From positions 3,410,001 through 3,474,000 of the forward strand of contig JAUDYN010000001.1 in NCBI GenBank assembly GCA_030407005.1: DNA of 64,000 nt, in the 5' to 3' direction. The position numbers were made by a program, and so were the translations under genes. This document shows positions 23,137 through 35,517 of this stretch, in pieces (the first letter of the stretch is position 1; the number at the start of each line of letters is the position of its first letter). The notes below the pieces were generated by a model, which ran no database searches, was not told the origin of the DNA, and was given only the letters and a program-made list of their open reading frames with translations. This stretch comes from Desarmillaria ectypa. Its lineage: Eukaryota > Basidiomycota > Agaricomycetes > Agaricales > Physalacriaceae.

Positions 23137-25371
23137 TTACACTTTTTGTACATGCACTTTCGCATGCAGACGTGTATCGGGCTTCTTCTCCTCGGACGTA
23201 TCACGGCAGTGTAGGCATATCCAGTGCTTGGTATCCTGTTCTGTGCTGAGAACGATACACTCCGGACTTTTTGTCGCCTCAAGCGGCACCAGCTTGACGT
23301 GTGTGTCTAGTTCCAGGGATTCATAGCGATCTTTCATCCTCAAAAGATGATTCACCTGCGCTGAGGTCAACGGTGAACTTCTCTCGCTGATATAGGGCAC
23401 GTACATATTTCCTCCAACCAAATAATCGAAACGCATTGTCCTCATCGTCAGTTACGACGATGCCCTTGAAATTCATGGAAGGGGGTGTCAAGCAACGAAA
23501 ATACGTCCTTAGACCATCAAGATCTGCTGCCGTGGTCGTATCGGGGTCCAGGCCAAGAACACGGATGATATCCTTCACTATCTTCGTCAACTGCTCATTT
23601 AACAGCAAACCCTCCGCATTCCAAGGTTTCCGATACCGTGCCCGATATGAAGAGAATGGAATGTTTATGACAAGGGTAGGGTCCAGTTTGGCAGAATCAT
23701 CGCTTTTGTTCTTCTGGATGGTGGATTCGGTAAGGCAGCGATGAGCAAGTACCTGAGGATAAAACTGTGAGGTGTTGCATATACTGCAGTAAAGGACGTT
23801 CTGAGCGAGGCTGAGATGCTTTGGAGAGTCAATTCCGTCACGATCTGGGAAGTGCGCCAGCAATTGGTCATCTAGAGATGATCTCCATTGATCACACAAA
23901 GTTGGAAGCGAAGGGACGAGGGAAGAAAAAGTGTCAGTGTCGACTACCACATCTGCGGGGCGGTCAAGAATCTCTTTGATTGACTTGAATGAATAGAAAT
24001 CGGCTAGTCCAGGCAGGACTTCATTATAGGGATACCGAGAGGCAGAGGTGGTGTAGTCACGGATAGCTTTGACCAGCAGATTTTTCCTAGGCAGGATGAC
24101 CTGGTCGTGTTCGCGTTCAAGTCGTGCCATTCTAATGTCTTCCATATATGCGATAATGTCGTATTTAATATTGAGCCAGACTGCGAGACTTTAATCATGG
24201 AACAGAATAAGAGACGAGCACGAACTCACTTCTCTCGGTTAACAGTCGGTTCTGACAGACCAGACGGTGTTTTATGAACGCATACATTTGGTCGTCACCC
24301 ATCTGTTCGAACTCGGTGAGATACCCAAGCTCTCCGAGCCTTTCCAAGATCCTACGTCCTTGAGTTAATGTCAGAAGAAATGAGGATGTCTGAACATACG
24401 AATATAGACGACCGCTTCTGACTTGACGCTGTTCCTTTTCTCGATCCTTTTCGTACGCGAACAGCCATTTTACGCTGCGTTCGACATGCTGCAATAAAAT
24501 GAAGGAGACGTGGCAGGACAAGATAACGCAATACTCACAGCCATATGATCCAGCACTAATTGTCTCCTCCCTGCACGATATTTCTTTTTCTCGTCGTCAT
24601 TGAAGGAAATATAACGCTGAGCGACTCTGGCAACGTCGCCTTGGTAGCACATAGGCTCCCCGATGTACGGTTTCTTTGTTGGATGCCAGCACATCAGGAG
24701 GAAGACAATCTGAGGGATAAACAAAACTCACTTCCAGGGCGCAAGGGTACAAGACTCGCGATCTTGTTGGTTAGCTTCGGGTCGGACGTCCTTATCAGTC
24801 TCACGGGTTTGACGCTATTGAAATATCTAAAACTCTGATTGGATGATGTTTGACGCGTGACTCACTGACTGTCCATACACCTTGCGCATATACGGATACT
24901 AAAGACAAATTCGATATTGCGAACATTAGAATTCATACAGACCTGGAGAAATAACTTGGTCAAGAGACACACAGAGATTCAGTTACTTACGTGGCATCGC
25001 AACGTAAAAATAAGGTTCGCCCAAGCAGGTTCTGACATTCCTGGAGCGGGCTCGGGGAGGCCTGGAATATTCGAGCGTGCCGCCTTCCATCCAGACGCTG
25101 AAGAACGGCTGATTAAGACCTTGCGAATATCCTTCGTTGACCTCGCCAATTGTAATAGATCAATTGGCTCTAGCCATCCAAAAATCTATACATGCATAAG
25201 AAACAGGACGACACGGTTCTCAGGCTGTTTGACGCGCACCTCGAACCATATATCCACAGGCATGTCCGCCAACTGGGTGAGCCCTCCTCTTGAGCTTCGG
25301 TTTCCGACTATTCTTTTGTCTTGACCGTCATTCTTTGAAGATCCGATTTTGCCGCGTTTTCGAGGAGGCAT
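23137..25371 (-). CDS. F-box protein with C-terminal C2H2-like cysteine/histidine tail
   Basis: The start at 25371 gives a basic N-terminus (MPPRKRGKIGSSK) followed by GGLTQLADMPVDIWFE, the F-box start. After an intron come DLLQLARSTKD-like and AAFHPDAE-region segments that resemble the mushroom F-box family 'PLDIL.LAR..K..R..L...S...WK.AR...PGLP'. A long exon (23406-24145) carries MEDIRMARLEREHDQ and LYCSICNTSQFYPQVLAHRC. Removing about 23357-23405 joins FRLFGWRKY to VNHLLRMKDRYESLELD. The end is HWICLHCRDTSEEKKPDTRL then HAKVHVQKV, with two Cys and two His that could bind metal. It probably recruits substrates to an SCF ubiquitin ligase; the substrate is unknown. Confidence 0.75.
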
Positions 25372-25566
25372 GAGGAAGATGGATGTTGCGGATGAAATGT
25401 AAACCGATTGAGAGGAAGATCAGACGCGTGACGTCACGCGAAACCGCGCCACCTTAGAGCCGAAAAAGAAGTCAGCGCCTTCCCTTCCTACCACCAACTA
25501 CCCACAGCCTCTTTGACGTCCTCTCACGTTCTTTCTATAGACTTTCCCTTCATTTCTACCTTTGCC
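25372..25566. promoter_or_regulatory. Possible bidirectional promoter
   Basis: A gap of about 195 bp separates the start of the F-box gene (minus) from the first ATG of the open frame at 25567 (plus). It contains ATTGAGAGG, GACGTCACGCG (a CRE-like TGACGTCA at about 25429) and CT-rich leader sequence. The site is seen; its function is inferred, and it depends on the right-hand gene being real. Confidence 0.35.
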
Positions 25567-26103
25567 ATGAATATCGCCGTTGTGATTCCGCTCTTCCTTG
25601 TTCATCGTTCGCATGAGAACCGACCTGTGCAATCCGCAGGCCTTGCAACCAACCGCCTTCGACATTCAACACCTGTCTGGCATTTTCATCCATCCATGGC
25701 TATCGCGCTGTCCATTTTCTCCAAAGACTTTGGCTCCCTCGATGCTCTTATCAACTCTCCTGCATCCCAGCAGTATCGCCCGGCAGACGGCAGCGCTACT
25801 GGATTGCCTCGTTGTATGACAACGTCTGGGGAGGCAGACGAGGACGCAGGTGGCAGCTTGGCCGAGACAATCTGGAAGCTATCTAACCATCAAGTTGCTG
25901 GTGAACTCAAGAAGGGTGATTCAAACTCTCACTCTCGAGGACAATTGTCGCCCGCCAGGCTTCAGAACACGCTCGTCCTGAAGATGAAGAAAGCGGCATC
26001 GATATTCCCCCTGGGGTTGGACCTACAGGGATTTTGGACTGCGCAGGAGGGAAAAGTTAGCATGGTCAGCGGCTGGGAATTGATGGATTTACTGTCATAT
26101 TGA
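25567..26103 (+). CDS. Hypothetical protein, uncertain
   Basis: An open frame of about 178 residues starts at ATG 25567 (MNIAVVIPLFLVHRSH) and ends MVSGWELMDLLSY. I recognise no domain. Other frames of the same DNA also contain protein-like stretches (WIASLYDNVWGGRRGRRWQL; EDEESGIDIPPGVGPTGIL), so the real gene may be spliced differently. CT-rich sequence upstream of the ATG is promoter-like. The existence of a gene is plausible; this exact model is not well supported. Confidence 0.3.
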   Translation: MNIAVVIPLFLVHRSHENRPVQSAGLATNRLRHSTPVWHFHPSMAIALSIFSKDFGSLDALINSPASQQYRPADGSATGLPRCMTTSGEADEDAGGSLAETIWKLSNHQVAGELKKGDSNSHSRGQLSPARLQNTLVLKMKKAASIFPLGLDLQGFWTAQEGKVSMVSGWELMDLLSY

Positions 26104-26593
26104 TATGCACTTCATTGATACAATCTATCGGGCTTTTGCAGAACGCGTAACGGGCCGTTTCATCCAATCGGTTTTTGTACTCTCAAGGAATGAAAAGCTC
26201 AGTCCATATAAAAGGTGGCGCATAGACCTGATTTCGGGAGGTATTGCTTTTGTAGGCCGAATTCGCGCTATCGAAAGTTAGCAAAGTTTCGACAATGCTA
26301 AGTTAGGGGAGAGAATCAATGTTGGAGAACGACTCTGAATTCATCATAAACAAAGACAGAACACCTTTTATACTTACCCTCGAAGTCCCGAAAATCTGAC
26401 TTATGATACTTCTTTTATCATGCGCAAAAATTCCAGTTCGACATCTATGGAAACGGCTGTAACTTCGAATACGTGTATATGTCTTTCATTTTCTAGGCCC
26501 GGGAATATGGCAGAGGTACATGTGTATTTAAAGGGACGCCTAGTAATAGAGCCTGGTATGTCGATTGCCATTTTGTTGTTGATGCATACCCGA

Positions 26594-27480
26594 CTATATA
26601 AAGAGCAAAATTGCATTGAATGATAGCAAACTTTGTCTTGAGACCGAATTTTCGATAGTTGTATCCTTGTCTACCAGGTCAAACGCAAAAGCAGGAGACC
26701 CAAACGCCATCCTAGATTCCGAGCATTCATTTATGCACTCCACAAAGGAAATGAACAGCATCGCTAACCTGAATACCGCCGTAGGAAAATCACCCCCCAC
26801 CAACGTGTAGTTCGTCGGTTTCATCTGCATATTGCCCGTGCCACCGAGTATGACCGGAAGAATAGCGTCAAAATACGAGTCAGTATTATCGATGACGGTT
26901 CGGTCTTTCAAAGACGCAGCAGCACCCAGATAAGTGGTAGGGTCTCATTAGCACCGACTACGTTGATGAAACCAGAAAAGACAGGGAGCGAGGACGGGTC
27001 AGCTGCAGGTGCTGTGAATGACAGCGAAACAGTTTTCGATTCACCAGGACCGACGGTGAGGCTTTTCGGGCTAATCTTGACCATGGCAGTAGCGTTGGTA
27101 AGTGGTACAGGTCCCAGGGAGGCAAAGACGGAATCTTGTTTCATCAGTCAGTCAACTTTAAAACGATAACTCGACATCCGTACCTCTCGAATGGCAGCGG
27201 CGGTAGCAGCAGTGACATGTTCCAATTGGTATCCGACCATCTCTTCTTCCGTCCTGAATTAGTGATTGTGATGGTTTGACTATACAGAAGTATTTAGCTG
27301 CATAAATTTAAAAAGTTAACAACGTACGATGACTGGAAGTTCGATGTGTCGTTCAACAAGAGCAGCTGATGTGAGGGCAGGGGTATAATCACCGACTGCG
27401 ATAGAATCCCAAGCACCCGTATTAGAGCTAGGACGCGTTCGCTCAACTTTCAGCACCCCTGATAAAAACGCACATGTGCC
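26594..27480 (-). pseudogene. Truncated inverted copy of the downstream subtilase gene
   Basis: The minus strand repeats the C-terminal coding region of the subtilase at 29972-33562: FASLGPVPLTNATAMVKISP, SLTVGPGESKTVSLSFTAPA, PVFSGFINVVGANETL, KDRTVIDNTDSYFDAILPVI and NYTLVGGDFPTAVF. It also keeps the intron equivalent to 33082-33139 nearly intact, then MAFGSPAFAFDLVDKDTT. Further 5' (27300-27480) it resembles 32480-32520 and then 31900-31950 of the parent, so the middle, including the catalytic Ser segment, is deleted. A frame break after NETL removes about 14 bases. It is a DNA-level duplicate lacking start, catalytic residues and end. Confidence 0.85.
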
Positions 27481-27989
27481 TCCGGGATGGGTTCGAGTCT
27501 AGTAACTGTAGTTACACAATCTGCGACCTAAGCCCTGAGAACGAAGAACTTCGAGAGATTCCCAGCCTAAATGCGAAGCCAGTTTTCCGTCCGTCCTATT
27601 TCTGACTATAAAACTAAAAGAAATTCTATGAGGAAAGGACTATAGCGTTGTAGGTACTGTCCTCACATTCCATACTCAACGCTCTAGCGGTAGACAATAC
27701 ACTTTCTAGACTCGGATTCAGTGACGACAAGGGCAACCATTTCGTGGAACAGGACTTGGTAGCTCCCGCAGTTATCGGCTAGGATAGCATGACAGTAAGG
27801 CGTCCACGAAAAGGAATTCAGATGCGGGAGGTCGGGACCGTGGTGGTAAGAGATCAACACCAAAACGTGTCAAGCGCGTGCTCGTTTTCTTCTTACCATC
27901 ACGATGTCCAGGTCCCCGCCAACGATACGCGACCTCGCGGTCAGTTCATGGTCCTACTGCATTCTTTCCTCCTATTAAAACTGGAATAG

Positions 27990-29556
27990 ACCAAGGAATG
28001 CTTTATTTGCCAGCAGGACAATGGTAAAATTCCCGAGCACCGACCAATGAAGCAACTCATTCCATGCAGGGCCGGTCGAGTCGTGGGTCCATCCTTGCAA
28101 ATGCACTCTCGTAGTACACCAGGCATGTTTGCTACGAATGATAGATGCGCTACCCAAGACCACGCGAGCGGCATGTCCTCAATGCGGATTCAAGTACCAG
28201 ATTATCAAAACAAAGTCGTTGCCTTTGGAGCTTCTTCGGCTGGGAAACTCACTTTGTAATATCTGCGGGACAATGTTCAGTATAGCGACGATATGTGGGG
28301 TGATAGTGCTTACTGGAAGCTGTGAGCCTGCCCTTCGGTCATGAGTAGCTTTGACGGACTGTCATCACAGCTCTTGTATCGGTTTTGCGCTCGTATGGCA
28401 TGTATTCCATGAGATTTCTTTTCGGTGACACGTACGTACTTAATAGATTTTGTCTGACTGTCGTTCACGGTCCGCTCTATCAGGATATTCGATACGTTGC
28501 TGACCGGTGATACTTCTTCCTGGCCTTGGTCAACATGGCTCATGGTCCCGCTCCTTGCTTTGAGATGCTTGTTTTCAGGGGAGCCCTTCCGATTCCGTCA
28601 TCTGCTCGCCTACATTCTTATATTGCCATCCCAACCACCTCAAATCGTGCGTGATCGCCTTATGAGAGAATCCTCCACTCGCTTCGGTCTTTTCTCCATT
28701 CCCTACGACTCTTTATCATTCCAATGGCCTCCCACGCGGCTACAATTTGGATGCTACATCTATATTGCCCATTTTATTTACGACTATCTCTGTGGTCATA
28801 CCATTTGGGCCTGTCTACTACCCATACGCCCTTACCTCACATCCAACATAATGTTTTTCATGCGGTGGCGGAGGAATCGGGCACGGCGTATTGAAAACGG
28901 GGGAGACCCTAATGCACCCCATGAGGTTGACATGCCACCTCTAGACAATGGCCGCGCGCCTCCGGAAGAGCCTCGGTTTGCACCAGAAGTAGGGGACCGC
29001 CCCCCGCTATGGATGGCCCGCCGAATTTTACAATCGCAGTCAAGTCCTATGCTAGAAGCAATGTTCCTGCCTCCAATCGCCAAGGGAATGGGATATCTGC
29101 TTCACGAGCTGGCACAGCACTACTTCCCTCTTCAACGTATACTTGGAATTCGGCCCACTGTAGCAACTGTTGGACTATCACTGTCATTCGCAAACAAAAT
29201 TATGTGGAATCAGACCCTGAATAACACCTATTACTGGACAAATTTTTCTGCCTGGGTGTGGTCAGAGACTGACCCTGTCTGGTAAGTTGCAGCTTTTCAA
29301 TACTAAGGATAGTCTAACCGACTACTCGTTCTTTCCAATATAGGCTTCGAAACACCATCGGGCTCGGAATCTTCGTGCTCGTACGTGATGCTTGTTTAAT
29401 GAGATACACATCCTCACAGCACCTCAGCTGAAGGACGCGCTGCATCAACTGCATCTGTGGTTACGAAAAAATGAGATCGAGAGTCGTCACGTCAAGGATA
29501 GAAGTTTCGAGGGCTTAGATCCTCGCGACCTTGACCTTATACACCCAGTGTCCTAG
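27990..29556 (+). CDS. RING-CH (RINGv) E3 ubiquitin ligase-like membrane protein
   Basis: Spliced exons encode a C4HC3 RING-CH finger. Exon 27990-28022 gives TKECFICQQDN and the exon after the intron ending TGCAG (28069) gives ESWVHPCKCTLVVHQACLL then AACPQCGFKYQI. This is followed by hydrophobic segments (SLCNICGTMFSIATICGVIV), then FDTLLTGDTSSWPWSTWLMV. A long exon has PLLALRCLFS, FGCYIYIAHFIYDYLCGHTI, and MLEAMFLPPIAKGMGYLLHE. The end is RNTIGLGIFVL, LKDALHQLHLWLRKNEIESR and LDLIHPVS, stop at 29556. Membrane RING-CH proteins ubiquitinate membrane substrates. The first exon was not found, because a TAG that is probably a splice acceptor precedes 27990. The family is common in mushrooms. A damaged partial copy lies at 7115-7735. 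Confidence 0.8.
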
Positions 29557-29971
29557 CGGCCTGGTTCATACTTGAATGTAACATACCAGGGTAGAACGGT
29601 GTGAGTAGTATAACATTCTTTCCAAGATGTGGGTCAATCCAAAATCAATTCCAATGTACGTATTCGCGCCCAGTGGCAGGTTCACTGGTCAGCTGTCCAT
29701 ATTTGTGTTATTATTGCAGCCGGTGTTCTATCCGATGTGCGGCGTGCATGGAACAAGAACCGTGGATTATTACATGGCCCGCATGGCCCATAGAAGCCTG
29801 TCGCAACTGCTGAGTCACTGCTGGCTTGAATAGTTCTTTGATGCCGACTTGTGATGGGTTCTGTCCGAAATGATCTACTACTACTATTCGCCACCCACAG
29901 CCTGCAGGGGTCATAAGCTGGATGCTTCCTCTCCACATTAAAACCTTCGTGTACTCGGCTTGGTCTTTACC

Positions 29972-32900
29972 ATGAAGATTCCTCGCTTGTACCCCTGGGT
30001 TATTGCTGTCTTACTGCCCCAAGTGCTTTCGGCTGTACCGCTTTCTAGCATCGACAAAAATTCAACTCTGGATCGTTATGTTCCTAATGAATACATCGTC
30101 GAGATGGCTGACGTTCAAAGCCTTGGACGGAGAACTCGAGGATCAGTGGGTCCTCTATCGGTTTGGGTTTGGAGAAGTGTAGTGACGCGTGTGAGTAGCT
30201 TCGTCAGGATGTGTATAGAGAAATGCGCAAAAGGGGTGTCAATGCTAGTGTGAAGAAGGAGTACGATGTACCAGGCATTTTCACTGGGGCATCTATGACG
30301 CTTTCGGTGAGGCAATTCAAGTCTGCGTATTACTGCTCTTTCATGAATATTTTGCAGACACCGGGAGTACGCGTCAAGCTCATGTTCTGAAAGTTCTCTG
30401 GAGCTCATGTTTCTTCCGCAGGATGTCGCTCGTGTGAATGAAATTCCTGGCGTGCAGACGATCAGACCGGTGATGAAGATTCCGCCATTGAAGTGAGTCG
30501 TTCTGAGAAAGTCGTTCACTAACTTTTTATGGATTACGCTTGCAGACCCATTGATATGGTCATTGTCGACGATCCAAACGATCCTCATCTTCCTGATTCG
30601 CTGAGCACGCATGTAATGACGGGGGTCGATAAGCTTCACGAGGAGGGTCTATCTGGAAAAGGTATCAAGATTGGAATGTGGGTCGTTTCCGTGAATAATC
30701 ATCTGGTTCGTAAAAGGCTAAGCTCCACTTTCTTCCAGTATTGATACAGGTGGGTCCATTTAAGACTTGGCTTGTCCGGACGTAACAAGAACGTGTCTCT
30801 CAGGTATTGATTACACACATCCTGCTCTCGGAGGTGCTATAGGCCCAGGGAACAAGGTTATCGGAGGGTATGACTTTGTTGGAAACGCGTACAATGGAGC
30901 AAATACCCCACAACCTGACAATGATCCTCTTGACCAGTTGAGCTCTGTTTCTTTTGTCTTCCACTCGGCCGTCCTTATGTCTGACTAGATGCGCTGGTCA
31001 TGGAACTCACGTAGCCGGGATCATCGGTGCGAATCCGAACAATAGCTTTGGCATCGTCGGAGTCGCAAATGGTGCATCTCTCGCTGCTTATCGCGTCTTT
31101 GGATGCACAGGTGGTACAGCTGACGACGGTAAAAGCCTTTTAATTCATCTCCGGATCCTTTGCGCTAAGGTAGGATTCTCGGTTAGTGATCCTCGATGCG
31201 CTTCTCCAGGGATACAAAGACGGGATGGATATCTTGACACTATCCCTTGGTGGTGTTGATGGATGGACTGAAGGCACAGGTTCAGTCGTCGCGAGTCGCA
31301 TTGCCGAAACGGGTATAGTTGTGACCATTGCTGCGGGGAATGGTATGGACCACTGTTACCTACTCTCTCTAAAGTGCAAACCTAACTACATTGCGATTAG
31401 ACGGCACCTACGGATCATGGTACACATCCGGTCCCGGAAGTGGCATTAACGTCATCTCTGTGGCTAGCGTTGACAATGTGGTCATTCCGGTTCAAAACGT
31501 CACAGTCAAAGGTGTTGACCATAGTCCAATTGTAGGCGTTGCTTTGAATAGTTCGGGTACGAGAAGGACTCAATGCGATCATAGCCTTACCTTGTGGCCG
31601 TCCCATTTAATGTCACTGGAGACCTACCGATATATGCGACTTCAACAAATACTTCCATCACAGATGATGCTTGCAGTCCTCTTCCTTCCGACACTCCTGA
31701 TTTGTCTGGATACGTGGTTATATTGCATAGAGGTACATGTGCCTTCGTATGTTCGAATTTTTCTTCTCAAGCTCATCTGAACTGACTTCCGGTAGACTCA
31801 GAAACTTGCTAATGCAGCCGCGAAAGGTGGAAAGACTTTCCTGATATACAAGTACGCCTTAAGTTTGGATCCTTTTTCTTGATTGTCCAATCGTTTCTTT
31901 AGCTCTGATACGGGCGCTTGGGATTCTATCGCAGTCGGTGATTATACTGCTGCCCTCATCTCGGCGGAAGACGGTAAATTCGTGCGTCGCTTTTATCGAG
32001 CCAGAAATGCAAAGGCTAACCTGTGGAGTTAGCTTGTTGAACAGTTCGCTGCTAATGCTTCTATCATGTTAAACTTTCCTCAAACCGGAGGTCAATACAA
32101 CATGCCCAACACTCATGGAGGTCTCGTGAGTAGCTTCTCCTCCTACGGACCTACGTTCGACATGTACTTCAAACCGGCTGTTGCTGCTCCTGGCGGCAGT
32201 ATCCTCTCTACCATTCCCATGCCTCTAGGCTCCTACGCGGTGGAATCGGGAACTTCAATGGCGACACCTTTCACGGCTGGAGCTGCTGCGCTTATCCTTG
32301 AGTCCAGAGGGAAAAGCACCAAGGTTGGGCTGATGGTCAGAGATTTACTGCAAACTACTGCATCTCCGGTTCTTTCGGAAAACACAGAGGGTTCTCTGTT
32401 GCAGACGGCCACCCAGCAAGGCGCTGGTCTCATTCAGGTGAATCGTGCTGTGCATACAACGACGAGAGTGACGCCGGCACAACTTTTGTTGAACGACACA
32501 GCGAACTTCCAGTCATCGTACGTTGTTAACTTCCTTAATTTTGCGCAGCTAAAATCTTCCGTATAGCCAAACTATCACAATCACTAATTCAGGACAGAAG
32601 AAGGTCAGATATCAATTGGAACATGTCGCTGCTGGTACCGCTGCGACCATTCAAGAGGTACAGTGTCGCTCTCCTCTCGTTTGGGCTTCTGAAGTTAACT
32701 GATAGTGCAGGCCTCCATCTTTGCCTCCCTGGGACCTGTACCACTTAACAACGCTACTGCCATGGTCAAGATCAACCCGAAAAGCCTCACCGTCGGTCCT
32801 GGTGAATCGAAAACTGTTTCGTTGTCATTCACAGCACCTGCAGCTGACCAGTCCTCGCTCCCTGTCTTTTCTGGTTTCATCAACGTAGTCGGTGCCGATG

Positions 32901-33562
32901 AGACTCTGCATGTCACTTATCTGGGTGCTGCTGCGTCTTTGAAAGACCGAACCGTCATCGATAATACTGACTCGTATTTTGGTGTTACTCTTCCGGTCAT
33001 ACTCGGTGGCGCGGGTAATGTGCAGACGAAACCGACGAACTACACGTTAGTGGGGGGTGATTTTCCTACGGCAGTATTCAGGTTAGCGATGCTGCTCATT
33101 TCCTTTGTGGAGTGCATAAATGAATGCTCGGCATCTAGGATGGCGTTTGGGTCTCCTGCTCTTTCGTTTGACCTGGTAGACAAGGATACAAGTATCGAAA
33201 ATCCTGTCTCAAGACGAGGTCTACTATCATTCAACGGCTTGTTCGAACCAGCAGAGAAGACAGTTCAAACTATTGGTTCGCTGGCAGAGGTGGCTTATGC
33301 ACCGAGGAATTCTGATGCTGGTGTTGGTCGCATTCCGTGCCTTTTAATTCTGTCGCTCACTCATTAGTTTGTTCAGGATGCCGCAGACAACGGATATAAC
33401 GCATTATCAATTCTTGGAACCTTTGCAAATAATTCGCAGATTCCTAATGGCCAGTACCGTGTTCTGATGAGGGCGCTAAGAGTGGCTAGTGACCCGTCGA
33501 ACGAGGAGGACTATGAGAGCTGGCTGAGTCCAATTATTGGCATCAATGCCACAAGTCCATAG
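29972..33562 (+). CDS. Secreted subtilisin-like serine protease (S8 family, PA and Fn3-like domains)
   Basis: Starts at 29972 with a signal peptide (MKIPRLYPWVIAVLLPQVLS). The inhibitor-like propeptide (NEYIVEM; YREMRKRGVNASVKKEY) follows. Catalytic Asp is in GIIDTGIDYTHPALGGA, His in CAGHGTHVAGIIGANPNNSF, the oxyanion Asn in TIAAGN, and Ser in VESGTSMATPFTAGAAALIL. Between His and Ser is a PA-type insert (LSGYVVILHRGTCAF; GGKTFLIYNSDTGAWDSIAV). The C-terminal part, SLTVGPGESKTVSLSFTAPA and onward, is Fn3/DUF11-like, ending SWLSPIIGINATSP. About a dozen introns are present, one flanking an 11-nt exon. The architecture resembles minor extracellular protease Vpr/cucumisin. All catalytic residues are present and no internal stops were noticed after splicing. 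Confidence 0.9.
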
Positions 33563-33721
33563 CGTACTTTAGTGGAAGGATCTTGTTTACGATTACTAGA
33601 CTTGTACGTCTATCTGTGTTGTACTATCGTTGAAATCAATGAAGATGGGCCTAGAATAAAAATAGCCACGACGTGTCGGGGAAATTATTAGTGTTTACTA
33701 AGGTCCTTATATCATAGCCTG

Positions 33722-34760
33722 ATGTGTGACGACGACCACGAGCAGCGGCAGCTACAAGTTTTCAAGGATAGCTTAGTCGAAGCGAAGCTATACAGGCCTG
33801 CGACAGAAACTGAAAAGGCTTCACACAGTGATGTGACCCTTCTGTAGGAACCCTTGATTTTGAAATGCCACCGTCATTCACTTTCGTCCAACAGCCGATT
33901 TCTGCGCGCCAGACGATTCGACGTCTCCAAGGCTCAGAAACAGTTCTCTGATACAGAGTTGTGGAGGAAGAAACACGACGTGGATAGATTGTTCGCCACG
34001 TTCGACAATGACGAGCTTGAATCGTCAAAACGATTTTATCCTCAATGGACGGGTCGGCAGGATAAGGTGAGTCCTTCATAATCATTTCGGGTTGCAATGC
34101 CTTGTGAATAAAAATTAGGATGGCAATCCTCTCTATGTATACCATATCGCGTCTCTAGCACCTATCCAGAAGGAACTGGATGCTGTCTCCAACGAACGAC
34201 GATACCAAAGAATGTGAGCTTGAGACCTTCAATTCATCTCTTATACAGAATCTTAACTTGTTCATCTAAGAGTGGCATTGTACGAGGTGATGACTCGATT
34301 AGTGCTTCCTGTATGCACCCATATCCATCCAACACGAACAATCTCATCATGCACGACGATAATCGACCTCTCTTTTCTCACTCTCGGCACTGTAATCTCA
34401 CTGCGCTCGCACCTACAAGAAGCATCCCGCCTTGCCACGGCCAATTACCCAGAGACGCTCCACATCATTGCTGTCGTCAATGCCCCAGCGTTCTTCCCGA
34501 TGATCTGGGGATGGATCAAGGGATGGTTTGATGAAGGAACGCGGAACAAGATATACATCCTTGGAAAGGGTGCAGATATGGAAAAACTAGAAGAATTCGT
34601 AGATCGAGAGCATATTCCTAAGGTGTATGGCGGCGAGTTAGAATGGGTATATGGGAATGCGCCGTCTCTGGATGATGCAGTGAGGGAGGCAATGAAAGAG
34701 ATGCCCTGGGGACCTGCGGAATTTATAGATGGTGTGGTAGACAAGAAAGGGCCAGTTTAA
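33722..34760 (+). CDS. SEC14-like CRAL-TRIO phospholipid transfer protein
   Basis: The start at 33722 (MCDDDHEQRQLQVFKDSL) leads into the CRAL-TRIO N domain. A GTAGGA...ACAG intron (about 33844-33892) joins SHSDVTLL to RFLRARRFDVSKAQKQF. Removing the next introns gives WTGRQDKDGNPLYVYHIASL and RRYQRIVALYEVMTRLVLPV. The lipid-binding lobe contains SCTTIIDLSFLTLGTVISLR, ASRLATANYPETLHIIAVVN, APAFFPMIWGWIKGWFDEGT and FVDREHIPKVYGGELEWVYG. Stop at 34760. Sec14 proteins exchange phosphatidylinositol and phosphatidylcholine between membranes. Length and motifs are normal for the family, so it is probably active. Confidence 0.92.
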
Positions 34761-35517
34761 TGTGCTGCATTTTCGTCCGAATTGAACAAATTCATAGATA
34801 ATTATATAATGCCCTTTCTGTACTGGTTGGCAGTCTCATATAATAGTGAAGTGATGATGCCAAAAGCAAAGACCGACCTCTACCGTCCGACAAAAGATTC
34901 CACACTCACAACGCGAAAGTCGTCACGTTTAACTCGTAAGTCCCAGACACAAGTATCGGAGAAGTCACAGCCAACCTCCATCGAAGGAACGCTCTACCGG
35001 ACAGTTTGCGATGATAGTCTGTACTCTATGAGTACCACCTCCAGCATAGGCGACTCCCGAAGGTTAGGCTTTGACTAGAAACTTTCTGAATCCTACCAAT
35101 GATGATCATAAGTACATACGATTCCTTTTGGTTTTGAACTCCTTCACAAGGTGGTCTAGCAAAAACGTCGTGGGCGACCATCATGAGAACGCCAGCATAC
35201 ACAACACCTCCAGGCTCCGTCCCGTTTAGGTCACAAGAACGTTTCGAATTAGGTTGATGTCAAGCTGCCGCATGGCAAGAAAGGTGCGATGTGAATGCTG
35301 ACCTTCCGTTTGAGGGATTTTTGCGAAGAGGAGCAGTCACTTTGGACGATATCGCGCGTTACCTAGCTTTGAGCAATCATTCAGGACATACATCGAAGTC
35401 AAATTGTCAACTGAGAGGCTTTTGAGTAATAATATTTACCTGATTTCTTCCGATGGTATTGGATGGATCTCTGACCCAGTCCAACTATTAGACTTGGACC
35501 TTTTCTCTCCTCGTCTT
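34761..35517. other. Intergenic stretch
   Basis: A short open frame at 34782-35078 has no recognisable domain and is probably 3' UTR of the SEC14 gene. Nothing else is supported before the photolyase remnant. Confidence 0.45.

Noticed and set aside
27470..27510. Possible tRNA B-box (GGTTCGAGTCT)
   Set aside because: No matching A-box or acceptor stem could be built around it.
34782..35078. Small frame after the SEC14 gene
   Set aside because: No domain or splice support, and it begins 21 bases after a stop codon, so it is probably 3' UTR.
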